Position numbers and translations under genes: made by a program
Source of the DNA: Paractinoplanes lichenicola
GTDB taxonomy: Bacteria > Actinomycetota > Actinomycetes > Mycobacteriales > Micromonosporaceae
DNA: 64,000 nt
Assembly (NCBI RefSeq): GCF_016785085.1
Contig: NZ_JAENHO010000026.1
Span: 1-64,000 of the forward strand
Direction of reading: 5' to 3'
Shown here: positions 32,156 through 42,000 of the stretch, in pieces
Position numbering within the stretch: the stretch's first letter is position 1
Layout: each line of letters opens with the position of its first letter
Notes under the pieces: model-generated
Databases searched by the model: none
What the model was told of the DNA's origin: nothing
What the model saw: only the letters and a program-made list of their open reading frames with translations

Positions 32156-32560
32156 TTATCCAAAACTGCTCGATCGTGGCCGGGTGTGGGCCCGCTGAAC
32201 ACAATGCGGCATCACGACCACCCCGTGCTCCCGCCGATACGCCGAGGGCGACACCCCCACGATCCCCCGAAACGTGCGGCTGAAGGTGCCCAGGCTGGTG
32301 AACCCGGTATCCGAGCAGATCTCGGTGACGCTGCGCCCGCTCTCCCGCAACAGAAACATCGCGCGTTCGATCCGCCGCCGCTGCAGATACCGATGCGGAG
32401 TCTCCCCGAACACGCCCCGAAAACACCGGCTGAAATGCGCAGTCGACATGAAGACCCCGGCCGCGATCCCCCGCACCTCCAGCGGCCCGGCATAGCCCCG
32501 ATCGATGGCGTCCCGAGCCCGCAGCATCCGCCGATTGAGCTCCTCGACCTCCCGGCTCAC
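32156..32560 (-). CDS. AraC-family transcriptional regulator
   Basis: A 134-residue protein that is nearly all AraC DNA-binding domain: two helix-turn-helix units (VRGIAAGVFMSTAHFSRCFR and VTEICSDTGFTSLGTFSRTF), with IVGVSPSAYRR. There is no sensor domain, so it is of the short, MarA/SoxS-like size. GTG 32560 is preceded by GGGGGGTGAG. The C-terminal 20 residues are an unstructured tail. It precedes the glyoxalase-fold gene in the same direction and likely regulates it. Confidence 0.85.
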   Translation of the reverse strand: MSREVEELNRRMLRARDAIDRGYAGPLEVRGIAAGVFMSTAHFSRCFRGVFGETPHRYLQRRRIERAMFLLRESGRSVTEICSDTGFTSLGTFSRTFRGIVGVSPSAYRREHGVVVMPHCVQRAHTRPRSSSFG

Positions 32561-32679
32561 CCCCCGATGCTAAAACCGCCCGGGTCACCCGTGACACCCG
32601 CACATCCCGCCGTTCCGGCCTGGTTGGTTGTCCGTCAGGAAGAGGGGAGGAAAACGACAAAAGATCAGGAGTACTTCTC

Positions 32680-33417
32680 GTGACCACACCTCGAAACTTC
32701 GGCTCGCACGGAGCCGCGAATGTCCAGCCAGGAGTGCCGAGGCCGGAGCGCCGGGCCGGCGTCCACCGCCTGCTCACCGTCGTGTTTTCGGCGGCCGCGT
32801 TGCTGCTCGCCATCGTCGCGGTGGGGTTGTCCTGGCTGTCGTACGCCCGCTCGGGTGAAGCTCTCAACCGGGCGGCGACCGCGGTGCCGGCTCAGACTTC
32901 GGCCGCTCCGACGCCGACCGCCCCCGAGGTGACCGACCCTCCGGTGCCTCCGGACGAGACCGATGAGCCGACGGCCGATCCGCCCGGGGCGGATCCCTCG
33001 ATCGACGTGCCGACCGAATACAAGCCCGCCTATACAGGGCAGTCGCTCGAACTGTCGATCGGGTGCAACAGCAGCATCCCCGTCGACCTGGACGAGCCGC
33101 GAGTGCGCGGCGCCGGCCCCGACCTCGTCTACTCGCTTGCCTGCGGGAGCAACGTGGGCACCATCGCCCTGGACTCGGACGCCCAGGCCAGCGAGGTGAC
33201 CTCGTCCTCGATTCCGCCGGACGAGTGCGCCGATCGCATCCGGACCAGTCCGCTGTCTCCTGAGGGGTCGGCGGTACGGCAAGGTCGCGTCTATTGCGTG
33301 ATGACCTCGCCCGGTCCTGCGGCGGAGAGCGCGAAGATGGCCGTGGTCAAGATCAACGCGATTACTGGGGACGGCTCGGTCGTGCTCAGGGTGACGGCGT
33401 GGGACATCCCGAAGTGA
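32680..33417 (+). CDS. Membrane-anchored extracytoplasmic protein, unknown
   Basis: A 245-residue protein. A short cytoplasmic arm is followed by a membrane anchor (LLTVVFSAAALLLAIVAVGLSWL, about residues 31-53), then a proline/threonine/acid-rich stalk (TPTAPEVTDPPVPPDETDEP), then a 130-residue beta-rich domain with four cysteines (IGCNSSI, SLACGSN, DECADR, YCVMTS). I do not recognise the domain. GTG 32680 has AGGAG nine bases upstream. It stands alone before the iron-regulated efe operon. It is likely exposed on the outer face of the cell membrane. Confidence 0.7.
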   Translation: MTTPRNFGSHGAANVQPGVPRPERRAGVHRLLTVVFSAAALLLAIVAVGLSWLSYARSGEALNRAATAVPAQTSAAPTPTAPEVTDPPVPPDETDEPTADPPGADPSIDVPTEYKPAYTGQSLELSIGCNSSIPVDLDEPRVRGAGPDLVYSLACGSNVGTIALDSDAQASEVTSSSIPPDECADRIRTSPLSPEGSAVRQGRVYCVMTSPGPAAESAKMAVVKINAITGDGSVVLRVTAWDIPK

Positions 33418-33473
33418 GACTCCGGATGAGTTGACTTCTACAAGTGAATAAAAGAAGGTAAGGCTCAGCGTAG

Positions 33474-33492
33474 TTAGGGTTGGCTTACCTGA
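33474..33492. promoter_or_regulatory. IdeR-type iron box before efeU
   Basis: TTAGGGTTGGCTTACCTGA matches the IdeR consensus TTAGGTTAGGCTAACCTAA at 15 of 19 positions. It ends 8 bp before ATG 33501 and overlaps the GAGGAG ribosome site. Confidence 0.7.
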
Positions 33493-33500
33493 GGAGTTCG

Positions 33501-34340
33501 ATGACGGCCATCTACCTGATCGGGCTCCGGGAAGGTCTGGAGATCACCCTGGTGGTCTCCATCCTCATTGCGTTCCTGGTCAAGTCCGACCGTAAGCCCC
33601 TGCTCAAGTGGGTCTGGGCCGGTGTTGTCGTCGCGGCGGGGCTGAGTGTCGGGTTTGCCGCGTTGCTCCAGTTCGGCGTCGCCCGGCTCGAATACAGGCA
33701 TCAGGAGCTCTTCGAGGCCATTGCGTCGATCGTCGCCGTCACCTTCGTGACCTGGATGATCTTCTGGATGCGGCGGATGGCCCGGCAGATGGGCTCCGAG
33801 CTGCGCGGCCGCCTGGAAGACGCGATCAAGGTCGGGCCGCTGGCCATCGTCGGGGTGGCGTTCCTCGCCGTCGTACGCGAGGGGCTCGAGACCTCGATCC
33901 TGTTCTACGCCGCCGCGCAGGGGACTGCCGACAGCGCGCGTCCGCTCATCGGCATCTCGCTCGGGCTGCTGACCGCGATCGTGCTCGGGTGGCTGCTCTA
34001 CCTCAGCGCCCTGCGGATCAACCTGACCAAGTTCTTCACCTGGACCGGCGCGCTGCTCGTGCTCGTCGCGGCCGGGATTCTCAAGTACGGGGTGCACGAC
34101 CTGCAGGAGGCCGGCGTCCTGCCGGGGCTCAACACCACCGCGTTCGACATCAGCGGCAGCTGGCCGCCGGGGGCGTGGTACGCCGAGCTGCTGCGCGGCA
34201 TGGTCAATTTCACCCCGGCGCCGACGGTTCTCGAGATCATCGCCTGGCTCGCCTACGGGATCCCCGTACTCGTGATCTTCCTCTGGCCGCACCGGCCGAC
34301 CCAGCCCGCCCGTACGCAAGAACCTGCACTGAGCAAATAG
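33501..34340 (+). CDS. EfeU ferrous/ferric iron permease (FTR1 family)
   Basis: A 279-residue permease with seven membrane segments. Both iron-binding REGLE motifs are present: YLIGLREGLEITL near residue 9 and AVVREGLETSIL near 125. EfeU moves iron across the membrane with EfeO and EfeB. ATG 33501 has GAGGAG seven bases upstream, overlapped by an iron box. It is first in the efeU-efeO-efeB operon; seven bases separate it from efeO. All key residues are present. Confidence 0.93.
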   Translation: MTAIYLIGLREGLEITLVVSILIAFLVKSDRKPLLKWVWAGVVVAAGLSVGFAALLQFGVARLEYRHQELFEAIASIVAVTFVTWMIFWMRRMARQMGSELRGRLEDAIKVGPLAIVGVAFLAVVREGLETSILFYAAAQGTADSARPLIGISLGLLTAIVLGWLLYLSALRINLTKFFTWTGALLVLVAAGILKYGVHDLQEAGVLPGLNTTAFDISGSWPPGAWYAELLRGMVNFTPAPTVLEIIAWLAYGIPVLVIFLWPHRPTQPARTQEPALSK

Positions 34341-34347
34341 GAGAACC

Positions 34348-35481
34348 ATGCGCACCCCTCGACTGCTCGCCCTCGTCGCGGCCGCCGCGGCGACCGTCCC
34401 GCTCGCTGCCTGTGGTGGAGACGGTGACGACTCGGCTTCCGGCGCCAGCGACAAGATCACCGTCGACGCCTCGGACACCGAGTGCAAGGTGGCCGCGTCC
34501 GAGTCGGCGGCCGGCACCGTCACGTTCGCGATCGCCAACAAGGGCAACAAGGTCACCGAGTTCTACGTCTACGCCCCCGGCGACCGGGTCATGGGCGAGG
34601 TCGAGAACATCGCGCCCGGCCTGTCCCGCGAGCTCATCGTCGAGCTGGCCTCGGGCACGTACGAGACCGCCTGCAAGCCGGGCATGATCGGCAAGGGCAT
34701 CCGGAACGCGTTTCAGGTCTCCGGCTCGGCCCCGGCGCTGACCGAGGACGCCAAGCTGGCCCAGGCGACCAAGGACTACCAGCGGTACGTCAAGAGCCAG
34801 ACCGGCGCGCTGATCGAGCAGACGACCGCCTTCGTCACCGCGGTCAAGGCGGGCGACATCGAGAAGGCCAAGACCCTGTTCCCGATCGCCCGCACCTACT
34901 GGGAGCGGATCGAGCCGGTGGCGGAGAGCTTCGGCGACCTCGACCCCAAGATCGACGCGCGCGAGGCCGACCTCGAGGCGGGTCAGGAGTGGACCGGCTT
35001 CCACAAGATCGAGAAGGACCTGTGGGTGGCCAAGGACGTCAGCAAGTCGGGGCCGACCGCCGACCAGCTGCTCACCGACGTCAAGACGATCGTCGACAAG
35101 GCCAACACCGTGACGCTCTCGCCGGTGCAGCTCGCGAACGGGTCGAAGGGCCTGCTCGACGAGGTGGCCACCGGCAAGATCACGGGCGAGGAGGACACGT
35201 TCTCGCACACCGACCTGTGGGACTTCGCGGCCAACGTCGAGGGCTCGCAGGCGGCGATCGCGGCCCTGCGCCCGGCCCTCGAGGAAAAGGATGCGGCCCT
35301 GGTCAAGACGCTCGACGAGCGGTTCGCGGCGGTGGAGGCGGCGCTCGAGAAGCACCGCGACGGCGACGGCTGGAAGCTGCACAACACGCTCAGCCAGGCC
35401 GACCTCAAGACGCTGAGCGACGAGATCAACGCGCTCTCCGAGCCGATCAGCAAGGTCGCCGCGCTGGTCGCCGGCAAGTGA
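34348..35481 (+). CDS. EfeO iron-uptake lipoprotein
   Basis: A 377-residue exported protein with lipobox LAAC (Cys about 22). An N-terminal cupredoxin-like domain (ITVDASDTECKVAASESAAGT) is followed by a helical imelysin/M75 domain with the metal motif GFHKIEKDLW. It binds iron outside the membrane and delivers it to EfeU. GGAGAA precedes ATG 34348. It lies between efeU and efeB. Confidence 0.93.
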   Translation: MRTPRLLALVAAAAATVPLAACGGDGDDSASGASDKITVDASDTECKVAASESAAGTVTFAIANKGNKVTEFYVYAPGDRVMGEVENIAPGLSRELIVELASGTYETACKPGMIGKGIRNAFQVSGSAPALTEDAKLAQATKDYQRYVKSQTGALIEQTTAFVTAVKAGDIEKAKTLFPIARTYWERIEPVAESFGDLDPKIDAREADLEAGQEWTGFHKIEKDLWVAKDVSKSGPTADQLLTDVKTIVDKANTVTLSPVQLANGSKGLLDEVATGKITGEEDTFSHTDLWDFAANVEGSQAAIAALRPALEEKDAALVKTLDERFAAVEAALEKHRDGDGWKLHNTLSQADLKTLSDEINALSEPISKVAALVAGK

Positions 35482-35499
35482 GCTGAGGAGGGCGGACGG

Positions 35500-36738
35500 G
35501 TGCAGCGGCGCAAGGTGATCGGGCTGGCCGGGGCCGCCGCGGTGGGAGCCGCGGGGGCCGGGGCGGTCGCGTGGCGCTCGATGGGTGACGAACCCGCGGC
35601 AAACACGCCGGTAAAGGATCAGATCGCGTTCTACGGCGAGCGGCAGGCCGGCATCATCACCCCCGCCCAGGACCGGCTGCACTTCGTCGCGTTCGACGTG
35701 ATCACCAAGGACCGGGCCGCGCTGGTCGACATGCTGGAGTCGTGGACGGCCGCGGCGGCCCGGATGGCCCAGGGCAAGGAGGCGGGCACCCTGGGCGCGG
35801 TCGGCGGCCTGCCCGAGGCGCCGCCCGAGGACACCGGCGAGGCGCTCGGGCTGCCCGCGGCCGATCTGACCCTGACGATCGGCTTCGGGCCCAGCCTGTT
35901 CGACTCCCGGTTCGGCCTGCGCGCCAAGAAGCCCGCCGCGCTGGCCGACCTGCCCAAGTTCCCCGGCGACACCCTCGACCCGGCCCTGTCCGGCGGCGAC
36001 ATCTGCGTGCAGGCCTGCGCCAACGATCCGCAGGTGGCGGTGCACGCCATCCGCAACCTGGCCCGGATCGGCATGGGCGTGGTGAGCGTTCGCTGGTCCC
36101 AGCTCGGCTTCGGGCGTACGGCGTCCACCTCGACGACGCAGGCCACCCCGCGCAACCTGTTCGGGTTCAAGGACGGCACGGCCAACCTCAAGGCCGAGGA
36201 GACGGCGCTGCTCGACGACCACCTGTGGGTCCGCGCCGGCGACGGGCCCGACTGGATGACCGGCGGGTCGTACATGGTGACCCGCAAGATCCGGATGCTG
36301 ATCGAGCCGTGGGACCGCACGTCGCTGCTCGAGCAGGAGACGATCTTCGGTCGCGACAAGGGCGAGGGTGCCCCACTGACCGGTCAGGGCGAGTTCGACG
36401 AGCCCGACTTCGCCGTACGGGGGGACGACGGCGAGCCGGTGATCGCCACGACGGCGCACGTGCGGCTGGCCCACCCGACGCAGAACGACGGCGCCCGGCT
36501 GCTGCGCCGCGGCTACAACTTCGTCGACGGCTCGGACGGTCTGGGCCGGCTCGACGCGGGGCTTTTCTTCATCGCGTACCAGCGGGATCCGCGCCGCCAG
36601 TTCGTGCCGGTGCAGACGAAGCTGGCCCGGCAGGACGAGCTCAACGAATACATCCGGCACGTGTCGAGCGGGTTGTTCGCCTGCCCGCCGGGGCTGCTCG
36701 CGGCGGACGACTTCTGGGGCCGGGCGTTGTTCGCGTGA
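35500..36738 (+). CDS. EfeB DyP-type haem peroxidase
   Basis: A 412-residue dye-decolorising peroxidase. The N-terminus MQRRKVIGLAGAAAVGAAGA is a Tat-type signal. The DyP signature GFKDGTAN near 222-229 holds the catalytic aspartate; the haem ligand histidine is likely in TTAHVRLAHP and distal arginine in RRGYNFVDG. EfeB is thought to oxidise ferrous iron or extract iron from haem in the Efe system. GTG 35500 has GAGGAGGG upstream. It ends the operon. Confidence 0.92.
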   Translation: MQRRKVIGLAGAAAVGAAGAGAVAWRSMGDEPAANTPVKDQIAFYGERQAGIITPAQDRLHFVAFDVITKDRAALVDMLESWTAAAARMAQGKEAGTLGAVGGLPEAPPEDTGEALGLPAADLTLTIGFGPSLFDSRFGLRAKKPAALADLPKFPGDTLDPALSGGDICVQACANDPQVAVHAIRNLARIGMGVVSVRWSQLGFGRTASTSTTQATPRNLFGFKDGTANLKAEETALLDDHLWVRAGDGPDWMTGGSYMVTRKIRMLIEPWDRTSLLEQETIFGRDKGEGAPLTGQGEFDEPDFAVRGDDGEPVIATTAHVRLAHPTQNDGARLLRRGYNFVDGSDGLGRLDAGLFFIAYQRDPRRQFVPVQTKLARQDELNEYIRHVSSGLFACPPGLLAADDFWGRALFA

Positions 36739-36776
36739 CTCATCAAAAGCACAGGATTCGTCGATAAGGTCTGCGC

Positions 36777-37163
36777 GTGACCACACCGACCGGGGGCAGC
36801 CGGCGTAGGCCCGGCCAGTTGGAGACCGAGATCATGACGGTCCTCGACACCACGGTGCGCCCGCTGACTCCCGGCGAGGTCCGCGAACTTCTCGAACCGG
36901 ACGGATCGCTCTCTTACAGCACGGTTGTGACGACTCTCACGCGACTGTTTGAGAAGGGTGCGGTGGCCCGTCATCGGGACGGAAGGGCCTTTCGATACGG
37001 AGCCCTGAGCGCACCGGCAGGCCTGGTCGCAGACCGGATGAGCCGCCTGATGGCGGTCGAACCCGACCGAGCGACGGTATTACGCCGATTTGTCTCCACC
37101 CTGAGTGCGGACGACGAGCGTCTGCTGCGTGAACTTCTGAAAGAGGATCCCTCGACCGACTGA
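36777..37163 (+). CDS. BlaI/MecI-type repressor
   Basis: A 128-residue winged-helix protein of the BlaI/MecI/CopY family: RPGQLETEIMTVLDTT, LTPGEVRELLEP, LSYSTVVTTLTRLFEKGAVARHRDGRAFRYG. The C-terminal helices form the dimer. No BlaR1 sensor-protease is next to it, so its inducer is not obvious. GATAAG lies 15 bp before GTG 36777 with no ribosome site, so the mRNA may be leaderless. The DHA2 exporter 147 bp downstream could be a target. Confidence 0.82.
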   Translation: MTTPTGGSRRRPGQLETEIMTVLDTTVRPLTPGEVRELLEPDGSLSYSTVVTTLTRLFEKGAVARHRDGRAFRYGALSAPAGLVADRMSRLMAVEPDRATVLRRFVSTLSADDERLLRELLKEDPSTD

Positions 37164-37310
37164 AACCGCGAGAGTGACTCATACCTGAGGGCATGCTGAA
37201 AGCGGGATGCTGCCGGTAACGCACCAGTGGCAGCATGGACGTTTCTGTGCGCGCGGTCCGAAGTCGCGCGTGGCCCGAGACCCGGGCAAAAGAGCTGGGG
37301 GAGTTCTCTC

Positions 37311-38882
37311 GTGACCGATCAAGCCGCCGCGCCTCCGGGCAAGCTCGACGCCGCGGTTCTCAAGATCGCCGGGGTGGTCGTGCTCGGCGCGATCATGTCG
37401 ATCCTCGACATCACCGTCGTCAGCGTCGCCCTTCCGACCTTCCAGACCGAGTTCGACGCGACCTACGCACAGGTCGCCTGGACCATGACCGGATACACCC
37501 TGGCCCTGGCCACGGTGATCCCGCTCAGCGGCTGGGCCGCCGACCGGTTCGGCACCAAGCGTCTCTACATGTTGGCTCTGCTGCTCTTCACGGCGGGCTC
37601 GGTGCTCTGTGCCACCGCCGGCTCGATCGAGCAGCTGGTCGCGTACCGGGTGCTCCAGGGCCTCGGCGGCGGCATGCTCATGCCGATCGGCATGACGATC
37701 ATGACCCGCGCGGCCGGCCCGGAGCGGATCGGCCGGCTCATGGCCGTGCTGGGTGTGCCGATGCTGCTCGGCCCGATCGGCGGCCCGATCCTGGGCGGCT
37801 GGCTGATCGAGGCCGCGAGCTGGCACTGGGTGTTCCTGATCAACCTGCCGATCGGCCTCATCGGCCTGGTCTACGCGCAGCTCGCGCTGCCCAAGGACGA
37901 GCCCCACAAGTCGGAGTCGTTCGACTTCGTCGGCATGCTGATGCTGTCGCCGGGTCTCGCCCTCTTCCTGTACGGCGTCTCGTCGCTGCCCGAGGAGGGC
38001 ACGATCACGGCGACCAAGGTGTGGACGACGATGCTGATCGGCGCCGTGCTGGTCATCGCCTTCGTCTTCTACTCGTTCAAGCCGAAGCACCCGCTGCTCG
38101 ACCTGCGGCTGCTGAAGAACCGCAACCTGACCGTCGCGAGCGTCTCGCTGTTCGTCTTCGTGATCGCGTTCATGGGCGCCGGCCTGCTCTTCCCGAGCTA
38201 CTTCCTGCAGGTCCGCGGGGAGTCGACGCTCGACGCCGGTCTGCTGATGGCCCCGCAGGGCATCGGCGCGGTGCTGACCATGCCGATCGCGGGCATGCTG
38301 GCCGACAAGATCCCGGTCGGGCGCACGGTGCCGTTCGCGATGACGCTGATCGCCGTCGGGTTCTTCGGGTTCACCCAGGTCGGCACGGACACGTCGTATC
38401 TGTTCCTGTGCGGCTCGCTGTTCGTGATGGGTCTGGGCATGGGCGGCACGATGATGCCGATCATGACTTCGGCGCTGCGCACGCTGCAGCCGCTCGAGGT
38501 GGCCCGCGGCTCCACGCTGGTCAACATCCTGCAGCAGATCGGCGGCTCGATCGGCACCGCGATCATGTCGGTGATCCTGACCAGCCGGCTCAACGGTTCG
38601 GCCGAGGTGCCGGGCGCGGTCAACCCGCAGACCGGCGAGACGTTCACCGAGGCCGACATCGCGATCGCCAACAACCACGGCGCGAACATCCCGGCCCCTC
38701 CGGAGATCATCGAGCGGGGCCTGCAGTTCGCGGCCGACTCGTTCTCGACCACCTTCTGGGTGGGCTTCGCGCTGGTGCTGGCGACGTTCATCCCGATCGC
38801 GTTCCTGCCGCGCAAGCGCCGCGACACCCCGCCCGGGGCGCCGGGCGAGCCCGCGGTCGAGGCGCCCATCATGATGCACTGA
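37311..38882 (+). CDS. DHA2-family (EmrB/QacA type) MFS exporter
   Basis: A 523-residue transporter with 14 membrane segments. Motifs: SILDITVVSVALPTF (motif D1), GWAADRFGTKRLYM (motif A), MGIPML-like antiporter motif C as VLGVPMLLGPIGGPILGGW. These mark drug:proton antiporters of 14 segments. GTG 37311 follows GGGGGAG. A rho-independent terminator lies at 38905. The substrate is unknown. The BlaI-type gene is directly upstream in the same direction. Confidence 0.9.
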   Translation: MTDQAAAPPGKLDAAVLKIAGVVVLGAIMSILDITVVSVALPTFQTEFDATYAQVAWTMTGYTLALATVIPLSGWAADRFGTKRLYMLALLLFTAGSVLCATAGSIEQLVAYRVLQGLGGGMLMPIGMTIMTRAAGPERIGRLMAVLGVPMLLGPIGGPILGGWLIEAASWHWVFLINLPIGLIGLVYAQLALPKDEPHKSESFDFVGMLMLSPGLALFLYGVSSLPEEGTITATKVWTTMLIGAVLVIAFVFYSFKPKHPLLDLRLLKNRNLTVASVSLFVFVIAFMGAGLLFPSYFLQVRGESTLDAGLLMAPQGIGAVLTMPIAGMLADKIPVGRTVPFAMTLIAVGFFGFTQVGTDTSYLFLCGSLFVMGLGMGGTMMPIMTSALRTLQPLEVARGSTLVNILQQIGGSIGTAIMSVILTSRLNGSAEVPGAVNPQTGETFTEADIAIANNHGANIPAPPEIIERGLQFAADSFSTTFWVGFALVLATFIPIAFLPRKRRDTPPGAPGEPAVEAPIMMH

Positions 38883-38904
38883 GAATTATTCGCATTTCTT
38901 TTCG

Positions 38905-38938
38905 AGGCCCCGTCTCCCGATGGAGACGGGGCCTTGTT
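38905..38938 (+). terminator. Rho-independent terminator after DHA2 exporter
   Basis: AGGCCCCGTCTCC (38905-38917) pairs perfectly with GGAGACGGGGCCT (38922-38934) across a 4-nt loop, followed by TGTT. Confidence 0.85.
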
Positions 38939-39096
38939 ACAAAGGCGGACAATGGGCGCTGCCAAAACGATCGATAAGGGTCTGTATACCGAGCATTCAC
39001 CTGCTGCAATGCTTAACCGTTACCCGAACGAGAATCGATCGTCATGCGACTTCCATAGCCTCCGGCGGATCACCTGCTTCCGGAGGAAAATCTTCC

Positions 39097-42000
39097 ATGC
39101 ATCGATATTTGCGCCGCGGCCCGTCCGCGGCGGCGCTGCGAGCGATCGGCGCCGCCGCGCTCGCGACCGCGATGGGCGTGAGCCTGGCCGGACCGGCCGT
39201 GGCCGCCGCGCCGGGCGACCCGTTCATCAGCGAGATCCACTACGACAACGCCGGCACCGACACCGGTGAGGCCATCGAGGTGCAGGCCCCGGCCGGCACC
39301 GACCTGACCGGCTGGCAAATCGTCCTCTACAACGGCAACGGCGGAGCGGCCTACAACACGGCCACGCTCAGCGGTGCCGTCCCGGCGGCCGGTGTGGTCG
39401 TCCAGACGTACCCGGCGGACGGCATCCAGAACGGCGCGCCCGACGGCGTGGCCCTGGTCAAGCCGGACGGCGCGGTCGCCGAGTTCCTCAGCTACGAGGG
39501 CGTCATGACCGCCGCCGGCGGCCCGGCCAACGGTCTGACCAGCACGGACATCGGCGTCTCGGAGATCGCCTCGACGCCCGTCGGGCATTCGCTGCAGAAG
39601 ATCGACGGCACGTGGCAGGCCCCGGCCGCTTCGAGTTTCGGCAAGATCAACAGCGCGGGTACGGAGGAGCCGGAGGAGCCCGGCGAGCCGGGCACCTGCG
39701 ACACGGCCGTCACCCACACGATCGCCCAGGTGCAGGGCACCGGCGCCGCCACCCCCGTGGCCAACACCAAGGTCACCGTCGAGGGTGTCGTGACCGCCGA
39801 CCACCGTACGGGTGGCTACAACGGCGTCTATGTGCAGACCGCGGGCACCGGTGGGGACCGCCCGGTCGCGGCCGGCACCGCCTCGGACGCGATCTTCGTC
39901 TACTTCGGCACCACCGCGGCCAACGCGCCGACGGTCAAGATCGGCGACCGGGTGCGGGTCACCGGCACGGTCACCGAGTTCAACGGCCTCACCGAGATCA
40001 CCACCGCGGCCAAGACCGACACCGCGGTCTGCGCGAGCGACGTGGCGCTGCCCGCCCCGGTCGCGCTGAGCCTGCCGCTGGACGACGCGGCCCGCGAGTC
40101 GGTCGAGTCGATGCTGGTCGCGCCCGTGGGGGCGTACACGGTCTCGGACGTCTACAACACCAACCGGTACGGCGAGATCATCCTGGCCGCCGGCAACGAG
40201 GTCGCCCCGATCCCGACCGACCTGGCCCGCCCCGGCTCGGCCGAGGCCCTGGCGATCAAGGCCGAGAACAAGGCCCGCCGGATCCTGGTCGACGACGGCC
40301 GCACGACCAACCTGGCCGAGGCCGGGCTCGCGCCCGCGTACCTGACCAAGGACGACCCCATCCGGGTCGGCGACGCCGTCGAGAAGTTCGGCCCGAGCGT
40401 GCTGAGCTTCGGCTTCAGCGAGTGGCGCCTGCAGCCGACCGACCCCGCGTCGTTGCAGACCACGTTCAAGGACAGCAACCCCCGTACGGCGGCTCCGGTC
40501 AACGTCGGCGGCGACATCCGGGTGGCCAGCTTCAACGTGCTCAACTACTTCGTCCACTTCGGTGGCGAGGCCCGCGGCGCCACGGACGCGGCCGCGCTGG
40601 CCAAGCAGCAGGCGAAGATCGTCTCGGCGATCAGCGCGCTGGACGCCGACGTCGTCGCGCTGATGGAGATCGAGAACTCGGTCCGCTTCGAGCCCGACGA
40701 CCCCCAGGTGGCGCTGAAGACGCTGGTGGGCGCGCTGAACGCGAAGGACGGCGCGGGCACGTGGGACTACGTCCGCTCGCCGGCCGACCTGCCGGGCGCC
40801 GAGCAGCAGGACTTCATCACGACGGCGATCATCTTCAAGCCGGCCGCGGTCACCCCGAAGGGCGCCGCGCGCTCGGTGAACGACGAGTCGGTGTGGGCGA
40901 ACGCCCGGGAGCCGATCGCGCAGACCTTCACCGCCGGTTCGGCCACCTTCACCGTGGTCGCCAACCACCTGAAGTCGAAGAGCGCGTCGACGCCGCCGAG
41001 CGGTGACAACGTGGACACCGGGGACGGGCAGGGCGCGTACAACGGGGACCGCAAGCGGCAGGCCGCCGCGCTGGCCGCGTTCGTGAAGTCGCTCGGGACC
41101 GACGACGTGCTCCTGCTGGGCGACTTCAACGCGTACAGCCAGGAGGACCCGATCCAGGTGCTGGCCGACGCGGGCTACCAGAACATCGCCGGCGCCGACG
41201 AGAAGTCGTACGTCTTCGGTGGTGAGTCGGGCTCGCTCGACCACGCGCTGGCCAGCGCCTCGCTCGCGGCGAAGGTGACCGGCGTGGACGTCTGGAACAT
41301 CAACTCGGTCGAGTCGTTCGCCTACGAGTACGACGGCTACGCGCCGTTCTACGACGCCGGTCCGTACCGGGCCAGCGATCACGACCCGGTGGTCGTCGGC
41401 CTCTCCTTTGAAAAGGCCGGTCCGGTCGACCTGCAGCTGCTCAGCATCAACGACTTCCACGGCCGCCTCGAGCAGCCCACCGCCGGCAACGGTGGCGCGG
41501 CCCAGCTCGTCGGCATGGTCAACGAGCTGCGCAAGGCCAACCCGAACACGGCGTGGATCTCGGCCGGTGACAACATCGGCGCCTCCACGTTCATCTCCGC
41601 GATCGACGACGACAACCCCACGATCGACGTGCTGAACGCGGGCAAGCTGGCCGTCTCGGCGGTCGGCAATCACGAGTTCGACAAGGGCCTGGCCGATCTG
41701 CAGGGTCGCGTCGAGGACCGGGCTGACTTCCCGTACCTGGCGGCCAACGTCTACAAGAACGGCGAGCGGGTGCTGCCCGGCTACAGCGTGCAGACGCTGG
41801 GCGGGATCAAGGTCGGCTACATCGGCGTCGTCACCGAGCAGACCGCGTCGCTGGTCAGCCCGGACGGCATCGCCGGCGTCGAGTTCCGCGACCCGGTGGC
41901 CGAGGCCAACACCCTGGCCGCGCAGCTGTCCGACGGCAACGACGCCAACGGCGAGGCCGACGTGCTCGTGCTGCTGGCCCACGAGGGCGCGGCGACCGAG

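Noticed and set aside
34237..36786. 849-codon minus-strand gene opposite efeO/efeB
   Set aside because: Mirror frame of the efe genes; low-complexity translation and no ribosome site.
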